A stretch of 64,000 nucleotides of DNA from Bacteroidales bacterium (lineage in GTDB: Bacteria > Bacteroidota > Bacteroidia > Bacteroidales > Lentimicrobiaceae). The translations under genes were made by a program, and so were the position numbers. Where the stretch lies: assembly GCA_016709025.1 (NCBI GenBank), contig JADJEQ010000011.1:186001-250000 (forward strand). The letters run 5' to 3'. This document shows positions 52,764-61,766 of this stretch, piece by piece; position 1 is the stretch's first letter, and every line of letters starts with the position of its first letter. The notes beneath the pieces were generated by a model that was given only the letters and a program-made list of their open reading frames with translations, was not told where the DNA came from and did no database searches.

Positions 52764-55358
52764 ATGAAAACGAAACTATTCACATCCTACGCCTTTTGGT
52801 TGTTGATTCTGACTCATTTAACCCTACCGGTTTGTTCACAGGTTTTGAGTTCCCCTGAGAATCCGGAGGAATTCCAGCTTACCATCAGAAATGTCACCCA
52901 ACCTATCGATAATGTTCTTGAATTTGAGATCTGGCTACAGGATACAGATGCTGCCCAACCCCTTGAACTATCAACTTTTCGGATAGGAATCGCATTCAAT
53001 AATCAGATAATGAGTGAAAACCCTCCTTTTAACTATGGGCATTTCCTGATAATTCCAGGCTCTTCACAGTTACCGGAAGAGATTCAACCGCAAAATGTGG
53101 CGGTTGTTTTCTCAGAAAGTCGCATTTTTTTCAGGGGAAATTATTATCCACCTGGGTTTGGGAATGGATTCATCGTTCCGGCTACCATTCCGGGAGTAAG
53201 GATTGCCACAATCCGTTTTATCAATAATCTTTTTCCGTTGGTTCAGGGAACAACACCCGACCTGACTTTCTTACCCAACACCACTGCGGCACCTTCTTAC
53301 ATATCATTCTATAATCAAACAGGACTGGAGGTGCATGTTCCGATAGTAATGGGATCTAACGCCATTGTCGCTGAAAACCCGCTTATAGTTGCAGGCTTAT
53401 GTTTAAATCCACCTGTTGCTTATAATATATCGGGTAGTCTGGAATATTGCAGCAATGCCCATTCGTTTTTTGTTGAACTTCCAAATACTGAAGTTGGGAC
53501 ATTATACACGATTTTCAACGAATCAGGTTATGAGCATCATTATACTGAATGTTGGGGAAGTGGGTTACCGTGTATCTTTGAGGTTTATGATTGCTTAGAG
53601 TATTGGGTGTTGGGCCGAAATGTATGTGGTTCAACACTGATGAATGGAAGTGTTGATTTAAGATATCCCGATGAATCCAGCTATATCGTTGCTTCCGATA
53701 ACAATGTTTGTGCAGGTTCACAGGTAACTTTCAGGGCATATAACAATCTGCCTGACTCAGTATCATGTTTATACCATTGGAAGGTGAATAATATTTCCAC
53801 CGATGGGAATGAAGAATTCAGCTATACGCCGGCAAATGGCGACATTGTTACTGCCATAATGTATTATCCCTGCGAAGGTACTCTCATTGGTTCAAATTAT
53901 ATAACCATGATGGTAAATGATTGCCCGGGCAACCACACCACCTGGACCGGAATTGCGGGAAACGACTGGTTTTTGGATGCAAACTGGAGCAATGGCATTC
54001 CACAGTCAAACTCCATCATACATATACCCGGGGGATGCCCGGATTATCCAATACTTACAACCTATATACACAACTGTGAGAGCATCATCATTGAAGATGG
54101 AGGATCATTTATCGGAGCAGAAAATCTGAATGAAAAATCGGCAATGGTTAAATGTAATATCACAAGTCCGGATTTCCATTTTCTTTCATCGCCATTAAGC
54201 TCTTATTCACCGAAAACATTTGGAGAAGTGTTTCCATTTAACCAAAATTCTGTTTGGGCAAGAAGGTATCATGAATTGACCGGCAATTGGATCAATAAGA
54301 AAGCCCGGGATTATATGTTATCAGGAGATGGTTATTCTGTACAACTAACTCAACCTCAAACCGCAATATTTATCGGAAAACTTTCCTGGGGGGAAGACAT
54401 GCATCTTGTTTCGAACCACAATCCGGGCCAGGATCCTGACCGGGTTGGATGGAACCTGATTGGCAATCCAAATCCCTGCTCTATTGACTGGGATCTCATG
54501 TTGCATGATGGTTATGAAAACTCAGTCTATGTTTGGAACGGAACTCAATACATATCATGGAACGGATCGGTCGGAGCGCTGGAAAACGGAATAATTCCTC
54601 CTATGAACGGGTTCTTTGTGAAACTGATTGAAGACTGGCAAATCAAATTCTATTTTAATCAATCATCAAGAGTTCACGGAAATGCCTCCCTTTACAAAGA
54701 AACACCTGCAAATACACTGGAATTGAAAGTAACGGGAGAGAAGTATTCAGATGTAACCTTTTTGCACTTCAATAATAGAGCTACAAAAATTTTTGATCCC
54801 GAGTTTGATGCCCGAAAGCTTTTCGGCATTGAAGAAGCACCCCAGCTTTTCAGTTATGCTGATGGTAAGGAACTTAGCATCAATGAACTGCCATTTTGGG
54901 GCAGTGAAGTAATTGAACTTGGCTTTACATGCGGGAAATCAGGCAACTTCATTCTGGATGGCAAAGGTTTGGAAAGCTTCAACAACAGTGTCCGGATTCT
55001 GCTTGAAGATACGAAAGAAGGAATTTTTCAAAACCTTTCGGATAAAGCACAATACAGTTTCAGCTACATCGCCGGGGAGAGTGAACACAGGTTTAAACTC
55101 CATTTCACTGAGATATCATCCAATCCTGAACCTTCAGAAGTCAATATCTACAGCGTTGGTAAAACCTTAATAATCAATAATTTCACAGGGATAATCGGTG
55201 AAGTCCTTGTATATGACTTTACCGGAAGAATGATCCTGAACAGTTTAATTGAATGCGAAAATCAGCCCAGCTTTACGCTTAATGTGGCAGCCGGCCCTTA
55301 CGTTGTTAAAGTTATAACTGCCAAAGGTGTTCAAAGCCGGAAGGTTGTGATCATGTAA
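52764..55358 (+). CDS. T9SS cargo protein, paralogue C with a cohesin-like N-terminal domain
   Basis: 864 residues. Signal peptide (MKTKLFTSYAFWLLILTHL, cut near VCSQ), then a cohesin-like domain at about 35-190 (FQLTIRNVTQPIDNVLEFEIWLQDTD, GNGFIVPATIPGVRIATIRF), closely related to that of B. It has one Cys-containing and one Ig-like module, then the common half (WTGIAGNDWFLDANWSNGIP, CESIIIEDGGSFIGAE, GWNLIGNPNPCSIDWD) and a T9SS type A end. From 54825 to the stop the DNA is about 92% identical to the matching part of paralogue D. The leader GGATTAAAAATCATGAAAT before its ATG is nearly the same as before B. Confidence 0.87.
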   Translation: MKTKLFTSYAFWLLILTHLTLPVCSQVLSSPENPEEFQLTIRNVTQPIDNVLEFEIWLQDTDAAQPLELSTFRIGIAFNNQIMSENPPFNYGHFLIIPGSSQLPEEIQPQNVAVVFSESRIFFRGNYYPPGFGNGFIVPATIPGVRIATIRFINNLFPLVQGTTPDLTFLPNTTAAPSYISFYNQTGLEVHVPIVMGSNAIVAENPLIVAGLCLNPPVAYNISGSLEYCSNAHSFFVELPNTEVGTLYTIFNESGYEHHYTECWGSGLPCIFEVYDCLEYWVLGRNVCGSTLMNGSVDLRYPDESSYIVASDNNVCAGSQVTFRAYNNLPDSVSCLYHWKVNNISTDGNEEFSYTPANGDIVTAIMYYPCEGTLIGSNYITMMVNDCPGNHTTWTGIAGNDWFLDANWSNGIPQSNSIIHIPGGCPDYPILTTYIHNCESIIIEDGGSFIGAENLNEKSAMVKCNITSPDFHFLSSPLSSYSPKTFGEVFPFNQNSVWARRYHELTGNWINKKARDYMLSGDGYSVQLTQPQTAIFIGKLSWGEDMHLVSNHNPGQDPDRVGWNLIGNPNPCSIDWDLMLHDGYENSVYVWNGTQYISWNGSVGALENGIIPPMNGFFVKLIEDWQIKFYFNQSSRVHGNASLYKETPANTLELKVTGEKYSDVTFLHFNNRATKIFDPEFDARKLFGIEEAPQLFSYADGKELSINELPFWGSEVIELGFTCGKSGNFILDGKGLESFNNSVRILLEDTKEGIFQNLSDKAQYSFSYIAGESEHRFKLHFTEISSNPEPSEVNIYSVGKTLIINNFTGIIGEVLVYDFTGRMILNSLIECENQPSFTLNVAAGPYVVKVITAKGVQSRKVVIM

Positions 55359-55852
55359 ACAGAGTGGATTAAATTCTGATTTCAAGTATATTGCACAATC
55401 ACGCGAATTAACTTGTTGATTAGGCTAGCAGTTAAACCTTTCCGGCTGGTAATGTCCAATTGAATTTCATTTGGACCTGATCAGCAGGTATCCTGTAATT
55501 AATAAAAGGCTGGCAACTCTTTGTGATCTCAGACATTTTCAGAACTTTCTACATTCCGGACAGGTCATAATTTCGCCCGATTTAACGAAATTCATCCCGG
55601 CTTTCTATTAAATCCAGAAGAATATTTATTTTTATTCAAAAAAAGTTTTAGTATTTTTGTATTGTTTGGTTCTATTATCCGATCGTTGTATTTATTTTCC
55701 AATTCATTCAAATAATATAATTCACAAGGTTACTAATACAAACCGGGTCTGAGGAAAATGCATTTGCTCCCGAAAGTTGTAACTTTCAGGCAATTAAGTT
55801 CAAAATCCCATAGAGTTAATTGAAATCAGATCAGGATTTAAAATCATATATT
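55359..55852. other. Gap between paralogues C and D with promoter and leader hairpin
   Basis: No gene is seen. GTCCAA/TTGGAC (55454-55476) is a possible hairpin after C. TATTTTTG (55652-55659) is the likely -7 box for D, giving a leader of about 185 bases. In that leader CCCGAAAGTT (55770-55779 region) pairs with AACTTTCAGG (55781-55790) with one mismatch. The region before the promoter is AT-rich. Confidence 0.55.
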
Positions 55853-58117
55853 ATGAATACACATCTATTCACATCTTTCGCCTTTCGGGTGTTGATATTA
55901 TCTCATTTAACCCTGCCTGTATGTTCACAGGTTTTAAGGTCAACTTTCAGTTTGGAAGATTCACACCTTTCCCAACAAAACATCGCGCAATATGCCGACA
56001 ATTTGCATAATCCCGGCTTTTCCCCTATTGAATTTCCAGAACAAAAACCAGCAAATACTACTGAAAATTGTCTAGAAAAGGTAATTCAAAACCCGAAACA
56101 AACATTTATTTCAGATCAATACTTAGCTTGCCGGAATTCTGCAGACACTTATCCCTGCACACAACCACCTATCGTCTTTGATGTTTGGGGAGTGACGAAT
56201 ACCTGCGGAGGAGAACTTTTTAATTTTGGACTAACGGATTCGGAGCCAGGAACTTACTATATTGTATACAAAAAGTTTGAAAATGAATATTTTTGGGCTG
56301 ATGAGTTCTATGGTGATGGCGAAAGAATTACCCTGGTTCTTCAATCGGGTGATTATTATATTTTGGGCATCAACGCGTGTGGTTCTGAATGGATGAATGG
56401 CCATGCAGACCTTTATCCATTTGATACCCGGGTTAATATAACTGTTTCGGATAACAACATCTGCAGTGGTGATCAGGTTATATTTAACGCGAATTCCTAC
56501 CAGCCCGATTCAGTCATCTGCACTTATAACTGGATAATTAACGGGTATGGTGAATGGAATCCTGATCCCGGGCAACTTGAATACATACCTGTCAATGGTG
56601 ACTACATATCGGCCGAGATGGCTACCCCATGTCAACACGACGATCTTCATTTCCCGGAAAACAACCGGATATTGATGATGGTGAATGATTGTCCCGGAAT
56701 AACAACCACCTGGAATGGAAGCATCAGCGAAAACTGGTATGAACAAAACAATTGGGACAACGGAATTCCTGATGCGAACACCATAGCTGTAATCCCGGGT
56801 GGATTGCCAGGTTATCCCACACTTACCACGGCAGCCTTGTGTGGATCCATTATTATAGAACAAGGCGGTTCCATTATTGGCAGTGAGTTTTTAAATCACA
56901 AATCCGCCCTGGTTAAATGCGACATTTCGGATGCAGAATATCATTATCTCAGTTCACCGGTAAACCCAAATCCCCTATTCGGTGAGGTCTTCCCGTTAAA
57001 TCAGCATACAGTATGGGCCCGTAAATACCATGAACGGTACGGTGAATGGATTAATCTTACAGAATATGACCAATTTGAAAAAGCCACAGGGTATTCCATG
57101 CAATTTACACTTCCCAACACTGCACAGTTTATCGGGTTGCTGAATGGTACAAATTCGTCAACCTCCATAGAGAACTATAATACTAGTGGTATCGCTGACA
57201 GGGCAGGATGGAACCTGATAGGCAATCCATTTCCAAGTGCAATAGATTGGGATCTGATACCACATACTTTTATTGAAAATGCTGTATATGTTTGGAATGG
57301 TGCACAGTACATATCCTGGAATGGAACTGTCGGTGCCCTTGAAAATGGAATTATTCCCCCAATGAATGGTTTCTTTGTAAAAATGACAGCCAGTTACTGG
57401 AAAAACTTTACGATTCCTGTCATAGCCAGGGTTCATGGAAATGTACCGTTTTATAAAGAAAGTCCATCGAATCTGCTTGAACTTACGGTTTCAGGTGAAG
57501 AACATGCAGATAAAACCTTTATCCGCTTTAATCAGGATGCAACAACAACCTTTGACACGGAATATGATGCCTGGAAACTCCGGGGCATTGAAGAAGCACC
57601 CCAGCTTTTCAGTTATGCTGGTGGTAAGGAACTTAGCATCAATGAACTGCCATTTTGGGGCAGTGAAGTAATTGAACTTGGCTTTAAATGCGGGGAATCA
57701 GGCAATTTCAGTCTAAACAGTACTGGTTTGGAAAGCTTCAACAACAGTGTCCGGATTCTGCTTGAAGATATGAAAGAAGGAATTTTTCAAAACCTTTCGG
57801 AAAAAGCGCAATACAGTTTCAGCTACATCGCCGGGGAGAGCGAGCACAGGTTCAAACTCCATTTCGCTGAGGTTTCATCCAATCCTGAATCTGCAGAAGT
57901 CAATATCTACAGCGTTGGTAAAACTGTAATAATCAATAACTTCACAGGGCTAAGCGGTGAAGTCCTTGTATATGACTTTACCGGAAGGATGATTTTGAGC
58001 AGTATAATTGATAGCGGAAATCAGCGAAGCTTCGCACTGAATGCGGCAGCCGGCCCTTATGTTGTTAAAGTTATAACTGCCAAAGGTGTTCAAAGCCGGA
58101 AGGTTGTGATCATGTAA
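55853..58117 (+). CDS. T9SS cargo protein, paralogue D
   Basis: 754 residues from the ATG at 55853, which begins a signal peptide like that of C (THLFTSFAFRVLILSHLTLPVCSQ). It has no cohesin-like domain; instead residues about 30-105 are polar, low-complexity sequence rich in Gln, Asn and Pro. Then come a Cys-containing module (NTCGGELFNFGLTDSEPG), an Ig-like module (VSDNNICSGDQVIFNAN), the common half (WNGSISENWYEQNNWDNGIP, SIIIEQGGSIIGSE, GWNLIGNPFPSAIDWD) and a T9SS type A end. A TTG codon 11 codons upstream is in frame but lies outside the signal peptide. It has its own promoter. Confidence 0.87.
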   Translation: MNTHLFTSFAFRVLILSHLTLPVCSQVLRSTFSLEDSHLSQQNIAQYADNLHNPGFSPIEFPEQKPANTTENCLEKVIQNPKQTFISDQYLACRNSADTYPCTQPPIVFDVWGVTNTCGGELFNFGLTDSEPGTYYIVYKKFENEYFWADEFYGDGERITLVLQSGDYYILGINACGSEWMNGHADLYPFDTRVNITVSDNNICSGDQVIFNANSYQPDSVICTYNWIINGYGEWNPDPGQLEYIPVNGDYISAEMATPCQHDDLHFPENNRILMMVNDCPGITTTWNGSISENWYEQNNWDNGIPDANTIAVIPGGLPGYPTLTTAALCGSIIIEQGGSIIGSEFLNHKSALVKCDISDAEYHYLSSPVNPNPLFGEVFPLNQHTVWARKYHERYGEWINLTEYDQFEKATGYSMQFTLPNTAQFIGLLNGTNSSTSIENYNTSGIADRAGWNLIGNPFPSAIDWDLIPHTFIENAVYVWNGAQYISWNGTVGALENGIIPPMNGFFVKMTASYWKNFTIPVIARVHGNVPFYKESPSNLLELTVSGEEHADKTFIRFNQDATTTFDTEYDAWKLRGIEEAPQLFSYAGGKELSINELPFWGSEVIELGFKCGESGNFSLNSTGLESFNNSVRILLEDMKEGIFQNLSEKAQYSFSYIAGESEHRFKLHFAEVSSNPESAEVNIYSVGKTVIINNFTGLSGEVLVYDFTGRMILSSIIDSGNQRSFALNAAAGPYVVKVITAKGVQSRKVVIM

Positions 58118-58256
58118 TCTACCTTACGATTAATATCTTATTCTATGATATTGCAGGATTCAGTTTCATTCTTGCATATTGGCATCCCGGTAACCTTTCA
58201 CCATGTATAGTTGCCAATATTCCACTTTAAGATATTTGTTAAACAACTGATTATGT

Positions 58257-58280
58257 ATATCTTGCAATTCAAGATATTTG
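58257..58280 (+). promoter_or_regulatory. Promoter-proximal palindrome before the VWA gene
   Basis: ATATCTTG (58257-58264) and CAAGATAT (58270-58277) form a perfect 8-bp palindrome around CAATT. Its right arm overlaps GATATTTG, which is one base away from the TAnnTTTG box. The ATG of the VWA gene is 90 bases downstream. A second inverted repeat, ATATTGGC/GCCAATAT (58176-58220), lies upstream. Confidence 0.5.
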
Positions 58281-58370
58281 ATTGAATAAATTATATTAAA
58301 GAAATTTGAAAATTTGCTTGACAAATGGCAAATGCCGGTTATATTCCGGCCTGAAAAATCATTTCAAAAT

Positions 58371-59018
58371 ATGAAAGAACCAGTGATGGAACCAAAGCAC
58401 AAAGTGATCAACCTGATTATCCTCGACGAAAGCGGATCGATGCAATCGATTAAAAACAGCATTATCCAGGGATTCAATGAAGTAGTTCAAACCATTAAAG
58501 GCGTTGAAAAGCAGTTCCCGGAGCAGGAACACATCATTACTTTGCTTTCATTCAATGGATTGGGGCACAAATACCTCCTTGAAAATGTACCTGCTTGCGA
58601 CCTGATTGAAATTGATGACAGTAAATATCATCCCAACGCTATGACACCGCTCTACGATGCCATGGGTTTCAGCATTCAGAAACTCCGCTCCCAAATGCAG
58701 AATGAAAAAGATTACAATATCCTGGTAACCATACTGACCGATGGTGAAGAGAACAGTTCAAAAGAGTTTGATGGTAAAGCCATAAAGAGTCTGGTAGAAG
58801 AACTCAAAGCCCAAAACTGGACATTTACTTACATCGGCACCGAACACGATGTTGAAAAATCTGCTTTGTCGATTTCAATCACCAATACCATTGTATTTAA
58901 GAAAAGCCAGGCGGATATGGACATTATGTTCAACCGTGAAAAGAATGCAAGGATGAATTACAGCCGTAAGATCAGGGATAAGGAGGATACTACGGAGGAT
59001 TTTTATAAGGAAACATAA
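58371..59018 (+). CDS. VWA-domain protein
   Basis: 215 residues, a single von Willebrand factor A domain without signal peptide or helix. The metal site DESGS (D19, S21, S23) follows KVINLIILD, and the second MIDAS residues are in AMTPLYDAMG (Thr) and LTDGEENSS (Asp). VWA domains bind partner proteins through Mg. The charged C-terminal tail (KIRDKEDTTEDFYKET) has no known motif. The ATG at 58371 is preferred; an ATG 5 codons later is possible. It is located just after the T9SS array but is cytoplasmic, so a link is not evident. Confidence 0.88.
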   Translation: MKEPVMEPKHKVINLIILDESGSMQSIKNSIIQGFNEVVQTIKGVEKQFPEQEHIITLLSFNGLGHKYLLENVPACDLIEIDDSKYHPNAMTPLYDAMGFSIQKLRSQMQNEKDYNILVTILTDGEENSSKEFDGKAIKSLVEELKAQNWTFTYIGTEHDVEKSALSISITNTIVFKKSQADMDIMFNREKNARMNYSRKIRDKEDTTEDFYKET

Positions 59019-59150
59019 AATTCGTTGAAAATTTTATTTTCGCACTTGCATTTCATCATTACCATTGTATCTTTACAAAGAATACGGTTTTTTTACATAC
59101 CTGTAAGATATTGCCCGTTGCATTATATGTTGTAACAGTACCCTGTACTC

Positions 59151-59858
59151 ATGATAAAAAGGCTCTGTCTGGCTTTGCTGTTATTCCCCCTAGTTCTGAT
59201 TGCCCAGCCATGGAAATCGAAGCCGTTTTCAGTCAGTCTGTTTAACAATGCCACATTGTTACCTCCTGCTTCCCTTACTGCTGTATTTAATCAACCCATC
59301 CATCCCGGAATTGCATTCTCGTACGAGTTCGGATGGAGAGAAACCATTAAAAGCCCGATGTTCCGCAATGTAAATACATATGCCCTGGGAGGAAGCAAAG
59401 TATATACCGGGAAATGGTTCCAGAATATTGGAGTCAGCTGGTTTTATCACAGGTATGTGAATCACGCAGTTCTTTTAACAACCCAGGCGGGCTATCGCAG
59501 ATATATTAAAAAATTCTCGGCCGAAGTTTCATTGCATGCAGGATATATGCATGCATTCCTGCTGAATGAGCGTGCTGTAAGGCAACAGAACGGAAGCTGG
59601 AAAAGTGAAAAAGGATTCGGCAAGCCACAGTTTGTTGCAGGTGCCGGGGTTGGAGTAGGCTATGATGCCGGATATCATTACAATATTCGCAGAATCTTTA
59701 TCAATTACGATTTCCGGCTGCAAATGCCATTTGTTAAGAGTTATGTAACGCTTTTGCCCAATGGCGTGCTCTCCGTCGGTCTTCAGTTTACGCTGTTTAA
59801 AAATGTATCCGATCAGAACAAACCTTCTCAGGAAAGACTTGAATGTCCAAAATCGTAA
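59151..59858 (+). CDS. Secreted outer-membrane-like protein, family not recognised
   Basis: 235 residues with a signal peptide (MIKRLCLALLLFPLVLIAQ). The rest is a series of amphipathic strands with many aromatic residues (FAYSYEFGWRE-like, SWFYHRYVNHAVLLTTQAGYRRYI, INYDFRLQMPFV), consistent with a small outer-membrane barrel. A TATCTTTA box (59069-59076) is the likely promoter. The last 16 bases overlap the start of the beta-lactamase-like gene, so the two proteins are coupled in translation and may work together at the envelope. Confidence 0.7.
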   Translation: MIKRLCLALLLFPLVLIAQPWKSKPFSVSLFNNATLLPPASLTAVFNQPIHPGIAFSYEFGWRETIKSPMFRNVNTYALGGSKVYTGKWFQNIGVSWFYHRYVNHAVLLTTQAGYRRYIKKFSAEVSLHAGYMHAFLLNERAVRQQNGSWKSEKGFGKPQFVAGAGVGVGYDAGYHYNIRRIFINYDFRLQMPFVKSYVTLLPNGVLSVGLQFTLFKNVSDQNKPSQERLECPKS

Positions 59859-61048
59859 ATAAACTACTGGCTGTAATGGCCATCATGCTGTTGGTTACAG
59901 CCTGCAACGATGAAGTCAGCAGGCCGGCTGTTCTCAACTGTCCGATGGAAGGTGACCCGTTATACAATGCCAATTCAAAAAGTGCTGAATTCCAACAACT
60001 CCTGAACGATTACATAAAAAAGGGACTTCCCGGCGCAATTTTGCTGGTTAAAGACAGCACCGGTTTTTTTATTGGTTCAGCCGGGATGGCCGATATCAGG
60101 GAAAATATCCCCATGCAGGTATGCCATATTTCAAAAATTGCAAGCGTTACCAAATTTATGCTTGGAGCAGCTATAATGCGTTTGCAGGAAAAAGGTACCC
60201 TGTCGCTCGATGATCTCATCAGCAAATACATTCCTTCCGAAAAGCTGAAGAAAATCTCCAATGGGAACCAACCGATAACCATTCGAAACCTGATGAACCA
60301 TACAACTGGTTTTTATGAAGTTATAGAAGACCAGGGATTTTACCTTCAGGTTCTGAATGACCCTGCAAAGCACTGGTCAGCAGACGATTTGCTGAAGTAT
60401 GTATACAACAGGGAGGCCATGTTTGATTTCAGGCCGGCCGATACGGCCGGTTACAGCAATACCAACTATCTGTTGCTTAGCATGATTGTTGAATCCGTAA
60501 CCGGAATGCCTCATACTGTAACCATGCATGAGGAAGTATTTGCCCCGCTTTCTCTTAATGATACCTACTATTTCTGGCACGATCCGCTTCCTGAGAGTGG
60601 AGTAGTACAGGGTTATTATGATTTATACAACAACGGTAACCTGGAAAACCTGACCCAATGGAATACCGGAAGTGGCAACGGCTACGGCGGTGTTTATTCT
60701 ACTGTTTGGGATATGTACAAATTCATTGATGCACTTTTCGTTCAGAAAACGCTTCTAAGCCAATCCTCTTTGGACCAAATGCTGGTATTTCATCCTGATA
60801 TTGAGTCGCGCAAGTTATTGGGCGTTGCATGCTTTAAAGATTTCATCGATATCGGTGATCCTGAAAAAGACTATGCCTGGGGTCATCGTGGACGCGATCT
60901 CAGCTACAGTGCTGATCTGTTCTATTTCCCTGAGCACGGCACTTCTATGGCATTCATCGTGAATTACGGAACCGATGGTGATAGCCCTTTGGGACCCGTA
61001 TTTCTTGAAATGAGGGATAAAATTGCCAGATTGATTGTGAGGGACTAA
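59843..61048 (+). CDS. Serine beta-lactamase/PBP-like lipoprotein (class C-type fold)
   Basis: 401 residues. The lipoprotein signal ends at Cys21 (LLVTAC). The serine-hydrolase motifs are SVTK (S101, K104), YSN near residue 204 and HRG near 350 (in place of KTG, common in esterase and D-peptidase relatives). The family includes class C beta-lactamases, D-alanyl-D-alanine carboxypeptidases and esterases; the HRG form leans toward a peptidase or esterase rather than an antibiotic-resistance enzyme. Its start overlaps the outer-membrane-like gene upstream by 16 bases. Confidence 0.87.
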   Translation: MSKIVNKLLAVMAIMLLVTACNDEVSRPAVLNCPMEGDPLYNANSKSAEFQQLLNDYIKKGLPGAILLVKDSTGFFIGSAGMADIRENIPMQVCHISKIASVTKFMLGAAIMRLQEKGTLSLDDLISKYIPSEKLKKISNGNQPITIRNLMNHTTGFYEVIEDQGFYLQVLNDPAKHWSADDLLKYVYNREAMFDFRPADTAGYSNTNYLLLSMIVESVTGMPHTVTMHEEVFAPLSLNDTYYFWHDPLPESGVVQGYYDLYNNGNLENLTQWNTGSGNGYGGVYSTVWDMYKFIDALFVQKTLLSQSSLDQMLVFHPDIESRKLLGVACFKDFIDIGDPEKDYAWGHRGRDLSYSADLFYFPEHGTSMAFIVNYGTDGDSPLGPVFLEMRDKIARLIVRD

Positions 61049-61069
61049 ATTCTCAAAACCCGCATTTTT

Positions 61070-61636
61070 CTATTCGCCTTTCGTCTCCGGATTCATCCTG
61101 TTCAGGATAGCCCGGCGTTTGGCAATCAGGTCAGAAAGCTCAATGACCATATCGGCATTCACTTTTCTCGCCATAGGAAGTATATATTGCTCAGTCTGAT
61201 CGAGGTATCTGGCTATTTTTAAATCGGAATCGGTATCGCGGTGCAGGTCGGTCAGATTACTGATGCGGTCGGCACATTTAAGGATCAGCGCATTTCTTGA
61301 TCCTGTTTCAAGCACCCGTTGCAGGTAATCATTCTTTAGCTCTCCCTCCATTTTTGTAACCTCAAGCACCAGATCAACTACCCGATGACCCTCTTCATCG
61401 GTCTGGCGGATTTCATCTACCAGTGTTTCCGGCAGATCTTCGAGCAGATCGTGAATAAGAGAGGCTTTCAGCAAAGTACTATCCATGAAATACTTGTAAT
61501 CAAAAAGAATTCCCAGGGTAGAAAAAGCATGCCTGAACTGGTTTCCACCTACCCTCCGGCTGATCCCAATAAGTGCAGTTGCTTTTAAAATGTAGGGTGC
61601 CAGAACCAGGTTTCTGAGGGCGTCTAATTCGTTCAT
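61070..61636 (-). CDS. Stand-alone RelA/SpoT-type HD hydrolase-like protein
   Basis: 188 residues from the ATG at 61636. It carries the HD-hydrolase half of SpoT without a synthetase: RHAFSTLGILFDYKY (H36), ASLIHDLLED (H62, D63, E66, D67), VVDLVLEVTK and LKCADRISNLTDL, which parallel the SpoT/Mesh1 motifs H..HDxxED..TK..ADRxxN. This suggests a small alarmone hydrolase that removes the 3'-pyrophosphate of (p)ppGpp. Substrate identity is inference; other nucleotide pyrophosphatases share the fold. A further upstream in-frame ATG would add 39 unlike residues and lie across the terminator at 61705-61741. It converges on the beta-lactamase-like gene, with 21 bases between. Confidence 0.8.
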   Translation of the reverse strand: MNELDALRNLVLAPYILKATALIGISRRVGGNQFRHAFSTLGILFDYKYFMDSTLLKASLIHDLLEDLPETLVDEIRQTDEEGHRVVDLVLEVTKMEGELKNDYLQRVLETGSRNALILKCADRISNLTDLHRDTDSDLKIARYLDQTEQYILPMARKVNADMVIELSDLIAKRRAILNRMNPETKGE

Positions 61637-61704
61637 AAAAATGGAAGATTTTTCCCTTTCAAAACTAATGATTTTCAGAGTTATGCTGACATGGTATGGG
61701 TTGA

Positions 61705-61741
61705 GTAAAAAAAAAACTGCCCCGGAATGAATGGGGCAGTT
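61705..61741 (-). terminator. Strong intrinsic terminator
   Basis: On the minus strand AACTGCCCC (61741-61733) pairs with GGGGCAGTT (61723-61715) around a 9-base loop and is followed by a run of ten T. It lies 26 bases after the stop of the small gene at 61767-61970 and stops transcription before the HD gene. Confidence 0.9.
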
Positions 61742-61766
61742 GCATTTGACCAATAATTAAAACTGA

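Noticed and set aside
59843..61048. Antibiotic-resistance beta-lactamase
   Set aside because: The third motif is HRG rather than KTG and the protein is a lipoprotein; a peptidase or esterase role is at least as likely.
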